Assembly: GCA_030068075.1 (NCBI GenBank)
Contig: CM057839.1
Coordinates: 52,790,960-52,854,959, forward strand
Length of the DNA: 64,000 nt
From: Paguma larvata
Lineage: Eukaryota; Chordata; Mammalia; Carnivora; Viverridae
Direction: 5' to 3'
A program made the position numbers and the translations under genes. Below are positions 21,301-33,079 of the stretch, one piece after another; position 1 is the first letter of the stretch, and every line of letters begins with the position of its first letter. The notes under the pieces are model-generated. The model was not told the DNA's origin, ran no database searches, and worked only from the letters and a program-made list of their open reading frames with translations.

Positions 21301-24300
21301 TTTCCTTGATCCCACATCCCAAATAACTAGCTCGCCATGGTTTTCTAACACTTGCTTCAGATCATAAGGCCTGGAGACTCTGGCTCACATTCAGGAAATC
21401 CTGGGCCAAAAAGTTGCTAACTACCTGAGGAATCACTCTCTTGACTTCATCCGGAAGCACCCCTGTTTTTAACCACTCTCACAATGTCTCAAATGAGAAA
21501 TCTCCCTCAAATTTAACCTTTCCTCTTGGCAAATTCTCTTAAACATATAAACTTACCCACACAAATTTTATTAGATGTGCATATCAGAACACATTTCCCA
21601 TTGTGATTTATGCACATGCTATGTATGGGTATGGATATATTTTTGGAAAATTGTTTTTTTATAATATTTAATAGCCATTAAATGGGTAAAACAACACTCT
21701 GCTCCTTATGGAACAGTGAGAAGTCATTCTAGCACTTTTTGCAACTATTTGCAATTGTAATCAGTAATGTGGGCAGAAAGAATGCCAATGTTTTTCAATC
21801 ATCACTGGTAAAAATGTAAATTTCTAAAAATTAAGACTCTAAAGTTCACCTGAATTAATCTACTGCTAATGCAAGCTGGGACCATTTCCGAGGATTTTGA
21901 GTGGCTTAACATCATCAAGACATGTCACAAGCTTCATCCCAATTATTCAGCACACACCATGCATTATTCTGAACCTCTCAGAAGATGAAACAGGGAGAGG
22001 CAATGAGAGTGTCTGAAGAACAAAAGGAAAAATGAAGCACAGAGACCTCAGGCTAAAAGTATAAAACCCTTGAGAGGGTTTTAAGGACATATTAGATGTC
22101 TAAAAAATGAGAATAAATCAGCAGGCCCATTAACTGAGCAGCGAATTAAAGCGCCATTGTTTCCAATTTCAGCCTTGAATATGGAGGGCACCAAATGGAC
22201 TGCACTCTCCGTCCCCTCTGCATTAGGAAGGGGAGCTCTCCACTATGTATTCTCAAGTGCCTTTCTTCTTTTCCAGCTAATTTAGTGAAAGAGTGGCTAT
22301 CCATTTCCTAACTCTTCTCCTAAAAGATTATTGCTAACTTCCCCGAGCATGTTAAAGGGACAGGAGGAAAACAATTAACTGAAGATTCAAAACACAAGCT
22401 ATATTCCCCATTAATTTCAACTTCTCTTTCTTCTTTTATTAAAAACATGAAGTTTGCTATCTTCAGATGTACTGTCTTTTTCCTTATCTTAATTTTTGAG
22501 ACAAAATGGTATATATAGCAGACAGATGACCCACGAACTGAGTAGCTTCTGAGTTTAAAAGCATACCATATTCCACACCTGTAAACGTTTCATTGTCTCA
22601 TCTCATGAAAACAGAGTTGAAAGCAGTTCTCTCCTCAACGCCTCGATAAAAGATCTGTAGGTTCTAATAGGAACACACGAGAGATTTTTTTTTAAGTTAG
22701 TTTGTATTTATACCAATTTATTCATAACACAGTTTCAACTGTTAAGTCATACTAGCTGCAGAGGTTAACCGCTTTCAGCTCTCTACAGTAATTATTGTGG
22801 ACTTTGCTTCCGCATCTGGAAGTCAGTATTTTCCAACTAGTAGCAGGCCTTCACACACACTGCTGTGCTACGAATGGGTTCCAAGTTTGCCATGAGGTAC
22901 TGACCTATCTCAGCCCCAAGGCGCCAGGTGGGGCCCGGGTAACTGGCACCTGTGGACAGGTGACAACTGGTCATCAGCGTTGCCAGAGTCCAAAGGCACA
23001 GCGCTCCCTGTCTCCTTGAGAGATATTAAATACATCCATGGATCCCCACTTCAATAGGCTACTGCAAAAGGCACCCCTCCCCTTCATAGAGAAGTGGCCC
23101 ACGAAGATGCTGAAAGTTTGGGAAGGGGACCTGGTGGGCAAGCTACAGTCGGCACCTCCCCAAATTCTCTCCTCAAGGATTTCAGCTGCTTCTTTCATTT
23201 CGGGCTAATGTGCACTTTCATTGTAACCAAGCCACCTATGGAGTGCCTGCTGTAACAAAAAACATATATTTTACCAAGTAGAGCTTCATCATTATTGCTG
23301 TCTTCAGATGGGGAATATCAGAGTTCCATATTTAAAAAAGAACAATTAAAACTATTGACTTAAAAATTTTAACTTTTGTAAAACTCGGAAAAGTGGTGAA
23401 ATGGTTTGAAATTTTCTAAATCACTACTTGTACAGTATCTGACAGTGACTAACAAGAATTTAGAGAATCATTGAAATCTTGATAAAGAAGTGTATTTAGC
23501 TTTTTCAGGCACATAATATAAACAATATTTAAAATGCGATGTTCATGAAAGCAAGATCGTATTTCTCATTAGAAAATCTGAAAAGATTCTATTTGGAAGT
23601 TTCTTATCCATACAGTATTCTCCAAATGGATGTCCTGAGCTTCCTGCATTATTAAGTAATTAGGTTCTGTGTGTGCTATAATGAGGTAAAATTGGTAACT
23701 GATTTAAATAACATGCTTATGGTACTTCTTGGTTTTTCCATTTTAGGTACTGCCTATTGGTTTGCCAGTGAGGAAGATGAGAATAAGTGTTCTTCCACAC
23801 ACATACACATGCCCCATGTCCCTCCTCTCAGCTTTCTACCACAATTTTGGTTACCTTAAGTATCAATTTTTATATCATTATTGCCATGGAGACACTATTA
23901 GTGGCTGAATTATGTAATATGCCATGATAACATTTCCTTTTCTAGTTAATTTTTGTCTTTCCTGGAGTTAATCACTATTAGATTTAATTTGGGCTAGTTT
24001 CCTATATACTTATCCTTAAGTTATCCCCAACTCTTCCCCTAGACTTCCAACTCTCCTGTCCATACACAGCAGGTGTTCTATCAGTTTCTTCATCTTGAAG
24101 AAGTCTCTCCTGAACCCCTCTAGCTATCCCAAAATTAGATTAGAGGATCACTAGTCCTGTCACACTCCTGGCTCTTCTGTTAGTCCTTTCTCTGGGATCC
24201 TGGGTCTTTTTACTGGCTTGCCCTGTCATTTATTAGAGAGTATCGTAATTTTTAAAAGTGTCACGAGACTGTATTGGTAATATCTTTTACTCAGAAACTC

Positions 24301-24315
24301 CTATCTTTGGTTGTG
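21301..24315. other. Mostly unclassified; possible conserved block
   Basis: No gene. Block 22060-22200 has complex sequence including CGAATTAAAGCG and the SOX-like CCATTGTTTCC (from 22154). An open frame at 22795-23019 has no recognisable domain. Pyrimidine-rich DNA at 24000-24240 is unassigned. Confidence 0.3.
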
Positions 24316-24483
24316 AGAAAAAAAAAAAAACTTGAGAGAAGAGAGAGAAAATGCACACTGGGGAGGGGCAGAGGAAGATGGGGAGAGAATCATTCGTAGG
24401 CTCCATGCTGAGCACAAACCTGAGGCGGACTCAATCTCGCAACCATGAGATCATGGTTAACCTACTGAGTCACCCAGGCGCCC
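24316..24483 (-). mobile_element. Degraded carnivore SINE (SINEC)
   Basis: GGGGAGGGGCAGAGGAAG, a TAGGCTCCATGCTGAGCACA block, CAACCATGAGATCATGG and GAGTCACCCAGGCGCCC. Internal deletions remove part of the middle. The left end carries an A-run instead of the expected T-run. The flank TGGTTG occurs on both sides. Confidence 0.9.
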
Positions 24484-24484
24484 T

Positions 24485-26980
24485 GGTTGGGAAATTTTGT
24501 TAAATTACTTCTTTGGTGGTTTTTTTGTCCTCTGTTTTCTATAATCTCTCAATCTGGTGTTACCATTTTTAGACATTGGACCCCTTGGAGCAATCCTATA
24601 CATTTTCTATCTTTTTGTATTATTTTCTATTCTTTTTACCTCACATTCTAGGAAATTTGCTTAACTTGGTCTTCTAACCCTTACAAATTCGATTCTGTTT
24701 CATGGTTTCAATACAACACTTTATCTCTCTGAAGATACAGATGATTTCTTTTTTAAGATTTCTTCTCCTTGCAAAGGTTCTGTTTTCTCCAAGATGCTTT
24801 TTTAATGTTTGCACGTTTTAGTTTCTATCTCTTATAATACTTTTCTTAAATATCTGATGATCCTTGGCTGCGTGCTGATATTTAGAAGTGGGGAGCTAGA
24901 AAGTCAACAGTAAGGTTGGAGAGGATGGGTTGTTGATTTGGGATTTATTTTAGGATTGTTCTAGTTAGGCCTTTTCTTTAGGGGAATGCTTGATGTCAGT
25001 ATTCTTAAGTTTTATTTTTAGGTCACAGCCCCGAGGAAGTCTCTTGGAGCCTCCATCAGATAGGGTATCATCTTGGCTGCCCTCAGGCCAAGGGGCACAG
25101 AGAAGGTAGCCGCCGAATCTCAGGATTTGGTAAGTCAACGCCAATTTCTCTGATTTCAAGACTATATAATACCACTTTTAACTTTTCCTGATATCTGCTA
25201 ATCCAGAAACTTATTTTATCATTTCTACATTAAAAAAATCATCTCCATTCCTCTGTCGGAGGGGACAAAGGACAGTAATCTGCTTGTATACAGTTTGAGA
25301 GCAGATCTAAACTTTCAGCCGAACACTTCTAGTGTTAATCCTATCTTAGCTCTCATTTCCAGAGGGTTCTTGTTGCTGAAAATTCCTGAACTTTCGCAGG
25401 TTTCATTGGTGTAAACTGGGCTACTTCTTCCTTTCTCTTCTGCCAGATTAAAATTCTGCTTTCTCAGGCCTGCTCTATATGCTAACACTCATCCATCTGC
25501 ATCCTAGATTCTCACATGCTGTGGCTGTTGCCGCATTTCTTTGTTCTTATAGATGTGTAGCTTAAAAAAAAAAATCCCTTAAAAGTCATTTTAATGGAGT
25601 TTTAGGAAGGGCCAGGAACTAAAACATGTACTCATCTTTAACCTGAAAACTATCAGCCACTCTTCATTTTTTTCACATTGAGATGGGCACTACTCAATTT
25701 TTCTTCACCGTTAAGACAGTAAGGTTCAATGTTCAGGAGGAACAGGAAGTAGGAAAAAGAGCAACTGGGGTGTAGGTGGAAATGAATTTGATAACTGCCT
25801 GCTCTTATAAACTAATGCATCTCATTGTTCCAACAATGTATTGGGCACTGTGGGAAATAAAAGTATGTCTCTATTTCAGAACATCCTGTAAAAATTCTCA
25901 AAAAGGTTAACTATTAAAGAGGTTCTTGAATTCATAATTAGCCAAAAAGAGAGTATTCAGAGGGAAAAACTGCCAGGCAAAAGAGTGATAGAGCAAGAGT
26001 CAAGCCTAACAGAGGAAAAAGGGCTAAGATGCAGCTTTAAAAAATAAATGTTATAAACATTTCTTCTGTGGAGTTTGCATAATGTGTATTACATATAAAG
26101 TGATCAATTGATTGAAGAATGGATTTATTTTTGCAGACTAAAGCCGCTGGCATAGGAAAAAAGGAAGCTCTTCTGCTTACAATATGGCAGCTTTAAGTCT
26201 TTGTTTTTCACCATAGTGGGTCATAAAGATTTGAAATAATTTTTTTTAATACCAATTTAGTGCATTGCACACTTGTGAAAAGAGATACAGTAAAACATTG
26301 TAATTTTTTCAGTGGTAATCTGGTTTTGAAGTTACAGACTTATTCATATTGAAAACATCATTATTCGTGAAATAACTGCAGGTAAAACAACGTTGTGGCC
26401 GTGCGCCTGCAACTCTGTAGTCCCTAATGCCATTTATCCCACTGAAAGCACTGTCTTCCTAACAGGTTTTGATAATTCACAGTTTTAAGGAATATAACTT
26501 TTGCCTGAGGCAAAACTGACTCTTAATTGGATGTATATAGCTACAAGAGGAAGGACTCCAAGGAAAACAAAACCGTCCTCCCCATCAGATCCGGGTAGGA
26601 GGCAGTGGGAAGAGAAGTGTGGATGAGAGGTGCAGAAGTTTGAGTGAGGAATGAACTCCGGAGACACTGAACAGGGTGCAACTTCATCAAAACAATGTGT
26701 TTAAAAATGCAAACTACCAGGGCATGATGGGGCAGAAAGTCTAGCCACAGAAAATAACTCGGACCCTAAGGCATGCAGAGAACCCCAGTGATATGAAGGT
26801 GGCTTGGATGGCTTGGCAGTAGAAACGTGAGAGAACTCACTTCAGAGATCTAGGAAACTAAGGAATCCAAATTTACAGTACTGTGGATAGAGTCAGGAAA
26901 AAGGAACGGACTGAATTACTACTGACAAAAGGGCTTACACCGAAGTTGTTTTTAAACTAAATCCATGGTATCCTTTGGTT
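24485..26980. other. Unclassified A+T-rich sequence
   Basis: No exon with convincing borders. A short A-run lies near 25565-25576. Segment 26220-26390 is complex A+T-rich sequence that could be conserved non-coding DNA. Much of 24.5-25.6 kb may be an old unrecognised LINE. Confidence 0.3.
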
Positions 26981-26984
26981 TTTA

Positions 26985-27045
26985 ATTCAAGAAACATTTA
27001 CTGAGTATCTACTATGTGCAAGGCATGTAGTTTTTGCCCGTCATG
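26985..27045 (+). mobile_element. L2/MIR end fragment
   Basis: AAGAAACATTTACTGAGTAT, CTACTATGTGCAAGGCAT is the hallmark start of the L2 3' region (or the reverse of MIR). Confidence 0.6.
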
Positions 27046-27849
27046 TGTCTCATTATCTTATAAGCCAAATGTAAAAAAATTCAATTAATCGATTCCCCAG
27101 ACTGATTGATGTTCTTCTGTAAGAACAACAGATTGATTTTTTTATAGACACCAATACTAATTCTTCCATTATGTCCTTCGCTTTCTGTGCACATGGTCCA
27201 ATCGACTTTAGGCCCAACTCAATACAAAGAGCAGAAGAAAGGCATTAAGAGAACAAGGTCCATTAGGCCCAATATTGCCTCAATTACTTTAATTCCGTTA
27301 TTCCTGTTCATATTACTTCTTTAATCAATATCTCCTTTCAGTTATTCATGTTTACCCTTTTCAAAATCACAAGTAATAGGATTATGGTCTTTTGAGCTCA
27401 GTGGCAACAGACATTCATAAATATATTTCTGAATTCGTGATTGTCTCCAGATCTGCAACTGAGGAGTCTTAAATCGAATCAGGTCTTCCAGAGGCCATCT
27501 CGTATAAAGATGCAGAGCATCTTAATGCAATATAGGTGCTTTTACCTGTTAGGTCATTTGTCATTCACTGTCAAGACCACTCACATATGGCTTAATGGCT
27601 TTCTAAGTTTCTTCTTCTCATGTCTAGCCCTAGGGTAAACTAGTTTTCAGAATGTGTCTCTTTTCTATACATATTCCTGCTTTTTGTTGAATGGAATCCT
27701 TCTGCCTTTCACCACAATTATTCTGCCCTACAAGAGTTTCATCTGGACATTACATTAACCACTACCTCTTCCATACAACAATCAATCCCTCAGTTCCACC
27801 TCTGTAAGGGCCTTACAAATTAGAGGAACTGTTTCTCTCCAGTCTTTTA
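27046..27849. other. Unclassified sequence
   Basis: No gene. 27270-27360 is A+T-rich, complex sequence (TCAATTACTTTAATTCCG) that is not an obvious repeat. Confidence 0.3.
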
Positions 27850-28240
27850 ACGAACATCAATGTGGTGCCTGCTCTATGCAAGAAGTTGTTCTTCTGGCGT
27901 AGACGGGATATGTAATGGGAGGTGGCGCTTCCCTGCACCACTCAGTGGTCCTCTACAAGTGTTATAAATAACGTGGGGGATATAAAGAAGCATATGAAAT
28001 TGTGATGTGAAGAGTCCCTCAAAAGTTCCCCTAGAGTTCAGAAGGGGTAAAATTGCATAGGAGTGGAGAAAATTTTCATAAAAAGGATATGAATTTGAGT
28101 GAGATCATGGAGGATGGGTGGATTTTGAAAAGGGAAGCTTGGAAGAAAAAGGGACAAACTGTGTGTGCAAAGCAATGCAGCATATCTAGTTGGGGTCAAG
28201 GATTTTCAGAGCAAATAAAAGAGAGAAATGGCTAAGACCC
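27850..28240 (+). mobile_element. Probable L2 fragment
   Basis: GGTGCCTGCTCTATGCAAG at the left, and ATCATGGAGGATGGGTGG with GTGTGTGCAAAGCAATGCAG at the right, follow the L2 3' region loosely. Diverged. Confidence 0.4.
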
Positions 28241-28539
28241 TCAAGTAACCAGTTAGGTAGGCGGAGCTTCCCTTGGGAAGCAGTGAGACCAGGGAGGAGC
28301 TGTGCAGGAGGTAAGTTCTTAACACAGTCAGCCTCATCACCACGTACACAATGAACTGAAGGCAACTGCAACTTGCAGACATGAGACAGGAAGGCAGGCT
28401 TAGCAACTTGTTAAGGGAAACGTCTAGGTGTGATTCCTGCCTCCCTATGTAGCCTCACATCCTCTTTCCCACCTCATGTTCCACCAACACCCAAACGTCA
28501 AGGAGCACACGATTGGCCCTGCACAGCTCTGTGTTAAGC

Positions 28540-28800
28540 CCCTTGTCTCCTTTGGAATGCTTTCTCTCCACCACACTAGTCCACCTGGCAATGTTCTATA
28601 CTTTCCAATCTCCACCTAAATGCCAATTTCTCTATAGGGTATTTCTGGACCGGCCCAAGCCAAATCAGTTGCTCCTTTTCCCGTGTGTAAGGTATGCTTT
28701 CCATGGAGCTCCATCAGAGCAACGATTTTTGCAGCATAATCTCCTAACTAATTATAATACCCCTGATGTTATCACCAAGAGCAATTTTTGGTACATGTAC
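28540..28800 (-). mobile_element. L2 fragment
   Basis: CTTTGGAATGCTTTCTCTCC, then TTTCCAATCTCCACCTAAAT and GGGTATTTCTGGACCGGCC are the reverse complement of L2 (the region reading 'TGGAATGCCCTTCCC...CACCTCCTCCAGGAAGCCTT'). Confidence 0.6.
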
Positions 28801-28814
28801 AAAGGACAATGAAT

Positions 28815-28894
28815 GAAAGAAAGAAAGAAAGAAAGAGAGAAAGAAAGAAAGAAAGAAAGAAGGAAAGAAAGAAAGAAAGAAAGAAAGAAGGAAG
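28815..28894. repeat. GAAA tetranucleotide microsatellite
   Basis: About 19 GAAA units with a few GAGA and AAGG interruptions. The reverse strand creates Ser/Phe/Leu-rich frames (28744-28956, 28752-29090) that are artefacts of the repeat. Confidence 0.95.
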
Positions 28895-28959
28895 AATGGT
28901 TGTATGAACAAACAAACAAAAAAAAATGAAAGAAGAGCCTGGAAAGGGATGTCCATAGA

Positions 28960-30350
28960 TGGAAAGGAAAAGGAAAGTAAAAATATGAAAGAATTACAGA
29001 AGCCCGACAGAGCTTAGTGATGATTAAATGTAGGGTAGGCAAAACAAGGAGAAGAATGCCAAGCTTCCAAGTTCTCTTCCAGAAGTGCAATGCCCTTCTT
29101 CATTGCTTATGCATTATCAGCTTAAAAACACTGAACATAAACTCATGGATTTAAAAGAAAAAGAAGGAACCATCAGGAGACAGAAGCAGAGAAGAACCCA
29201 GATAGAACAAAACACTAAGATTCCTATTTTAAATTACTCATGTGCAAACATTTTCTGTGGAAGTTTGATAGATTCATGATTCAAAATATAATTTCTTTAA
29301 TTATAATATTTCCCATGTATCATAAATAACACTCTAATCTCAGAGGTATAAAAAAAGTACCACATTAATTATTAACTAAAAGACATACAAAATCATTTCC
29401 TCTTTTTAAAAATCAGAATTTAACAATGAATATGTTCTTATCAATTCCATAAAACTCTTACATGTGAATTTTCAGAAATCTAAGATTAGTGAAAGTGGAG
29501 AATGCAAAACGGAAGTGGGGAAAAGACTAAGCAACAATAAATTCATTTTTAGTTTTCAAGGCACTTGAGGTTTTATTTCTCATTTATTTTCTCTTTAATA
29601 GTAGAAAAATATTAAGCACACATAAAATGACCTAACTATTAAAATAGGATTTATTATAATGTTCTAGCTGTAGTAGTGCATACTTTAGAGGATACGGCAA
29701 GATATTTAAGGGCAGTTTAATGACCAAAATGCACTTGTTCACTGAATTCGACACATAATTGCCAAAGTGATGTGGGGAACAAAGGCAAAGAAAAAAACTT
29801 AAATTTCCTTACAACTCACATTGACAAGTCCTTGAGACAGGCAGAATGACCTTCCTCTAGGAACTCAATTGCCTCGCTTTTATTAGTTTGCCAAGGGCAA
29901 AAAGCAAACTTAGTTAACATTATCACAACCTCCAGGATCCTATACGTCTTCTTTAACATGTAAAAATTCCTTTGGAAAGTTCCTTTATCTCTACGCCCCC
30001 CCAAGATATAAGTTAGGGATCATCCTCCAAGTGTATGGCCCCCTGATATACATCTGAAAGGTCTCATGACTAAGGTTTCCAGCCCCCTCAAGGTCCCGGA
30101 ACTTTGCTTCCAAATTTCCTTAGAGACTTACACTATCCCTTAGCCCTTCCCAACTTCAGAGTATAAGTCATCAGCCACTTCTCACAACCCCAGTGCAGCG
30201 TTGACAATGGGTCCTTTCGTGAAACCACCTTTTGCACCAAAGGCATCTCAAGAATTCTTTCTTGGCCATTTGCTCTGAACCCCACCATTTCCACATCAAA
30301 AGGGCTACCCCATCATCACTCTCACTTATCACTATGGGACAATATAAATT
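28960..30350. other. Unclassified A+T-rich sequence
   Basis: No gene or nameable transposon. Confidence 0.35.
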
Positions 30351-30365
30351 GGTTGTTTTAATTTT

Positions 30366-30449
30366 TTAGTGAGCTCTACGCTCAATGTGAGGCTCAAACT
30401 TGCAACTGCAAGATCAAGAGTTGCAGGCTCTACCAACCGAGACTGCCAG
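30366..30449 (-). mobile_element. Short old carnivore SINE
   Basis: AGTGAGCTCTACGCTCAATG, AAGATCAAGAGTTGCAGGCT and ACCAACCGAGACTGCCAG are an antisense, internally deleted SINE. The flanks TTGTTTTAATTTT (30353-30365) and TTGTCTTAATTTT (30450-30462) are a 13-bp target-site duplication with one mismatch. Confidence 0.88.
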
Positions 30450-30464
30450 TTGTCTTAATTTTAA

Positions 30465-31305
30465 TGAAGCCCTGTAGACACTCTCATGGTAAGTTATAGA
30501 AGGCCTCTAATCAAAGGAAGTAGGCTCTTGAATAAAATAGAAAAGCAAAGTAAGCAGTGCAGGCGCCAGGATGAAGTTATACATCCCTGCGTGGCATCTG
30601 GTGGAACTGTGCCTACATGGATCATGCACTCCATAAATATTTGTCATTTGATTTACCAATTTTCTTCAGACTAATGTCAATGTGAAAAATGATAAAATGA
30701 ATTTTTAGTTTCATTTTCATTTTCTACTGCCTGTCATCATCTTATAAATCCATGCTGTCTAGGCCAATGCTACCACTTGGCCATGGGAAGGCAGCGGCCC
30801 CACCCCCAGGGACATGAAAGCATCCATGGGATTGAGAAGATTATTCCAGCCCACCTGATGTGCGGGCTTCCGGGAAGGCCAGGGCCCGAGGCACTCAGTC
30901 ATTCCTAGACCTTGGCCTGCCAAGGTAACACTAACCCAGGGGCTGACATGAATTCACAGGCTCCTAAAGATGCTTCCTTCATCCCCAGGAGGAAATCCTT
31001 CACTGGCCTTTGACTTCTCTCAGGAGGAGGCTTCCGTTAGGTATAAAAATCCTTTCCTGCAAGTAAGGGTAGACATGGCCAGAAAACTCTTCCCTTACAG
31101 GAAAAAGGGGCTTTCTAAATACTCTAAAGAATGGATCATTTAAGTGATACCTGAAGATGAGGATCCTCATATTGACACTCAAATCTAAACACTCAAAAGA
31201 TAACTTTTAATAATTTTGAGCTAAGGAAGCATAGAGGGGGCAGAAGACCCAACAAGAGCAGATGTGTCTCAGGACAGCCTTTATGGATTAGTGCTAGGGA
31301 ACACA
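30465..31305. other. Unclassified sequence
   Basis: No gene or nameable repeat seen; 30770-30960 is somewhat GC-richer. Confidence 0.3.
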
Positions 31306-31309
31306 ACAT

Positions 31310-31440
31310 TACATTTGATAAGTGCAAGGCAATGCGGCTGGGAAGGAAGACTAGCCCGACTAAGTATGATTTAAGTGGTACTGAATTAGCAGAAAAGATA
31401 GCTAGATGTCCTGGTAGAGGCGGCATGTAAATTGGCAGTT
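31310..31440 (+). mobile_element. Possible CR1/L3-class LINE ORF2 fragment
   Basis: Translation in one plus-strand frame gives DKCKAMRLGRKTSPTKYDLS then GTELAEKIARC. This resembles the conserved end of CR1/L2/L3 LINE ORF2 proteins (DKCKVxHLGRNNP...LAEKDLGVLVD). The similarity is short and the element is ancient. Confidence 0.45.
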
Positions 31441-31677
31441 CAGCCTGAAATGAGAAAGCATGACTTGCTCACACAAAGGGCCCTATTTTAGAAAAACTGT
31501 ATTTGCTATCACTTTTAAAGGAAAAATCTTAGCAGATCCGTGATGTTGTTTAACTTTGGACTGTCCTGAAAGTAAGCATTCACCGAGGCCAAGGGTCAGC
31601 ATAATACCCATCCACCTCTGATCCCTGCACTTTATTTTTAACTTAAATTTGACCAGGGCCATTATGGTCTTTGTTAT

Positions 31678-31760
31678 TCATTCATTCAAACAATATTAAG
31701 CAACAGGCAGTGTGCTAGTTTCTTTAAGGGATATCAAAATGAATGGAGTCTCCAGCCCTT
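31678..31760 (+). mobile_element. L2 fragment
   Basis: TTCATTCATTCAAACAATAT, CAGGCAGTGTGCTAGTTTCT and ATATCAAAATGAATGGAG match the L2 3' region in order. Confidence 0.6.
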
Positions 31761-32202
31761 TGTGATGGGTTTTGAAATGTGTACTCCAAAACGACATTGA
31801 AGTCCTTATCTCTCATGCACCTAAGTGTGACCGGATTTAGAACTAGAGTCTCTGAAGCTGGTCAGGTTACAATGAAGTCATTAAAGTAGTCCTTAATCCA
31901 GTAAGAAAGGTATCCTTATAAAAAGGGGAAATTTGAACAAGGGATAGACACAGATAAAAGAAAGATGATGTGAACACACAGAGAGAAGGATGGCCATCTA
32001 TCCACCAGAAACACTTGAAGTTACCAGAAGCTAGAAGATAGCATGGAAGAGACTCTTCCTTACAGCTCTTAGAAGAAACCAACCTCACTGAGGCCTTGAT
32101 TTCACAACTCTGGCCTCCAGAACCGTAAGAATATAAGTGTCTGTTATTTAAACCACCTAGTTTATGCTACTTTGTTAGTTTCCACCAGAGGTAACTAATA
32201 TA
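31761..32202 (+). mobile_element. MLT1-type solo LTR (ERVL-MaLR)
   Basis: TGTGATGGGTTTTGAAATGT at the left, CCTTATAAAAAGGGGAAATT, GGATGGCCATCTATCCACCA, CTGGCCTCCAGAACCGTAAG, TTATTTAAACCACCTAGTTT and GGTAACTAATATA at the right follow the MLT1 LTR. Non-coding relic; no viral gene is present. Confidence 0.9.
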
Positions 32203-32204
32203 AA

Positions 32205-32960
32205 TTAGGTCACAAAAGAAGGTAAGCCAGTGAAAAAATTGCCAGTCAACAGAACTCTCCATGTGGGTCTTTCTACAGATGCTTTGACTCAGTTAAAGGG
32301 GCAGGTGCAGTCACTGGACCAAAGATCGCCACCTTCTACAGCAGTTCCATGAAGGCCATCAGAGAAAAAGATGATTTATATCCTACATAAAGGATGACCC
32401 AATGGGAACTCTTTAATCCTCCAAAAAGATGATTAGAAAGAAACAGAAGCAATAAAGGTTAATGGAAAATTAATCTTGGTGACCTATTTGGGCAAATCAA
32501 AGTTGTGGGACATGCATTTATTTAAAAGGGAAATGCAAAGAATATTTAGAACAGCAACTACAGATAAGGGGACAGAGTTAAGACTTTAATTATTAGAGTT
32601 TCAATATTCACATATTTACATAAACGTTGAAAAGATAAAAACCTTCTGATAGGGTAATAAAGACGAACAATAACAATTCTATGTCAACTCCATAGAAAAT
32701 TGAAAGAGACTTCCAGTGACTAGTCCTGTTTCCCCATAGGCTGTTTACAGAGGTCCTGTTGTAGGTACTTTGTAGATGTTCCTCCAATTCATGTTAGTTC
32801 ACTGAGCTCACCCAGAACGGGCCCTCTGCACCCAGGCATACTTGAGTCAAACACACATAAGAGAATGACGTCAATGGTATAATTAAGCCGAATCACCTCT
32901 CCTACAGTGACAAACAACCTGTCATTAGTCCTACTTGTCGCTCCCTGGGCATACCGTCCC
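32205..32960. other. Unclassified sequence upstream (plus-strand sense) of the exon candidate
   Basis: No nameable repeat. A perfect cAMP-response-element palindrome TGACGTCA lies at 32866-32873. Confidence 0.3.
32866..32873. promoter_or_regulatory. Perfect CRE palindrome
   Basis: TGACGTCA, the consensus CREB/ATF site. CpG-containing CREs decay fast in methylated mammalian DNA, so an intact one in old non-repetitive sequence is mildly suggestive. It lies about 90 bp from the exon candidate. Confidence 0.3.
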
Positions 32961-32965
32961 TTTAC

Positions 32966-33031
32966 CTGAGCATGGTGAGCTCTCTCTCCTCCATGTCTTA
33001 TGGAAATGATATCATGCTGGCTGCGAAGGAC
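32966..33031 (-). CDS. Candidate 66-bp internal exon, unidentified gene
   Basis: On the minus strand an acceptor CCTTTATTTTACAG ends at 33032 and a donor GTAAAGGG begins at 32965. The 66 bases between are a whole number of codons, open in phase 0: VLRSQHDIISIR followed by HGGERAHHAQ. The open frame continues into both flanks (95 codons in all, 32789-33076), so the open frame alone is weak evidence. The length, phase-0 borders and good splice signals are what a cassette exon looks like. I do not recognise the protein. No second exon can be paired with it here. A chance arrangement remains possible. Confidence 0.35.
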
Positions 33032-33079
33032 CTGTAAAATAAAGGCCACGTCGTTAGAAGAAACTCTAAACATCAAATT

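Noticed and set aside
28744..29090. Two minus-strand frames rich in Phe, Leu and Ser
   Set aside because: Created by the GAAA microsatellite read on the other strand.
31761..32202. Endogenous retrovirus with genes
   Set aside because: Only a solo MLT1 LTR is present; no gag, pol or env sequence adjoins it or the copy at 13555.
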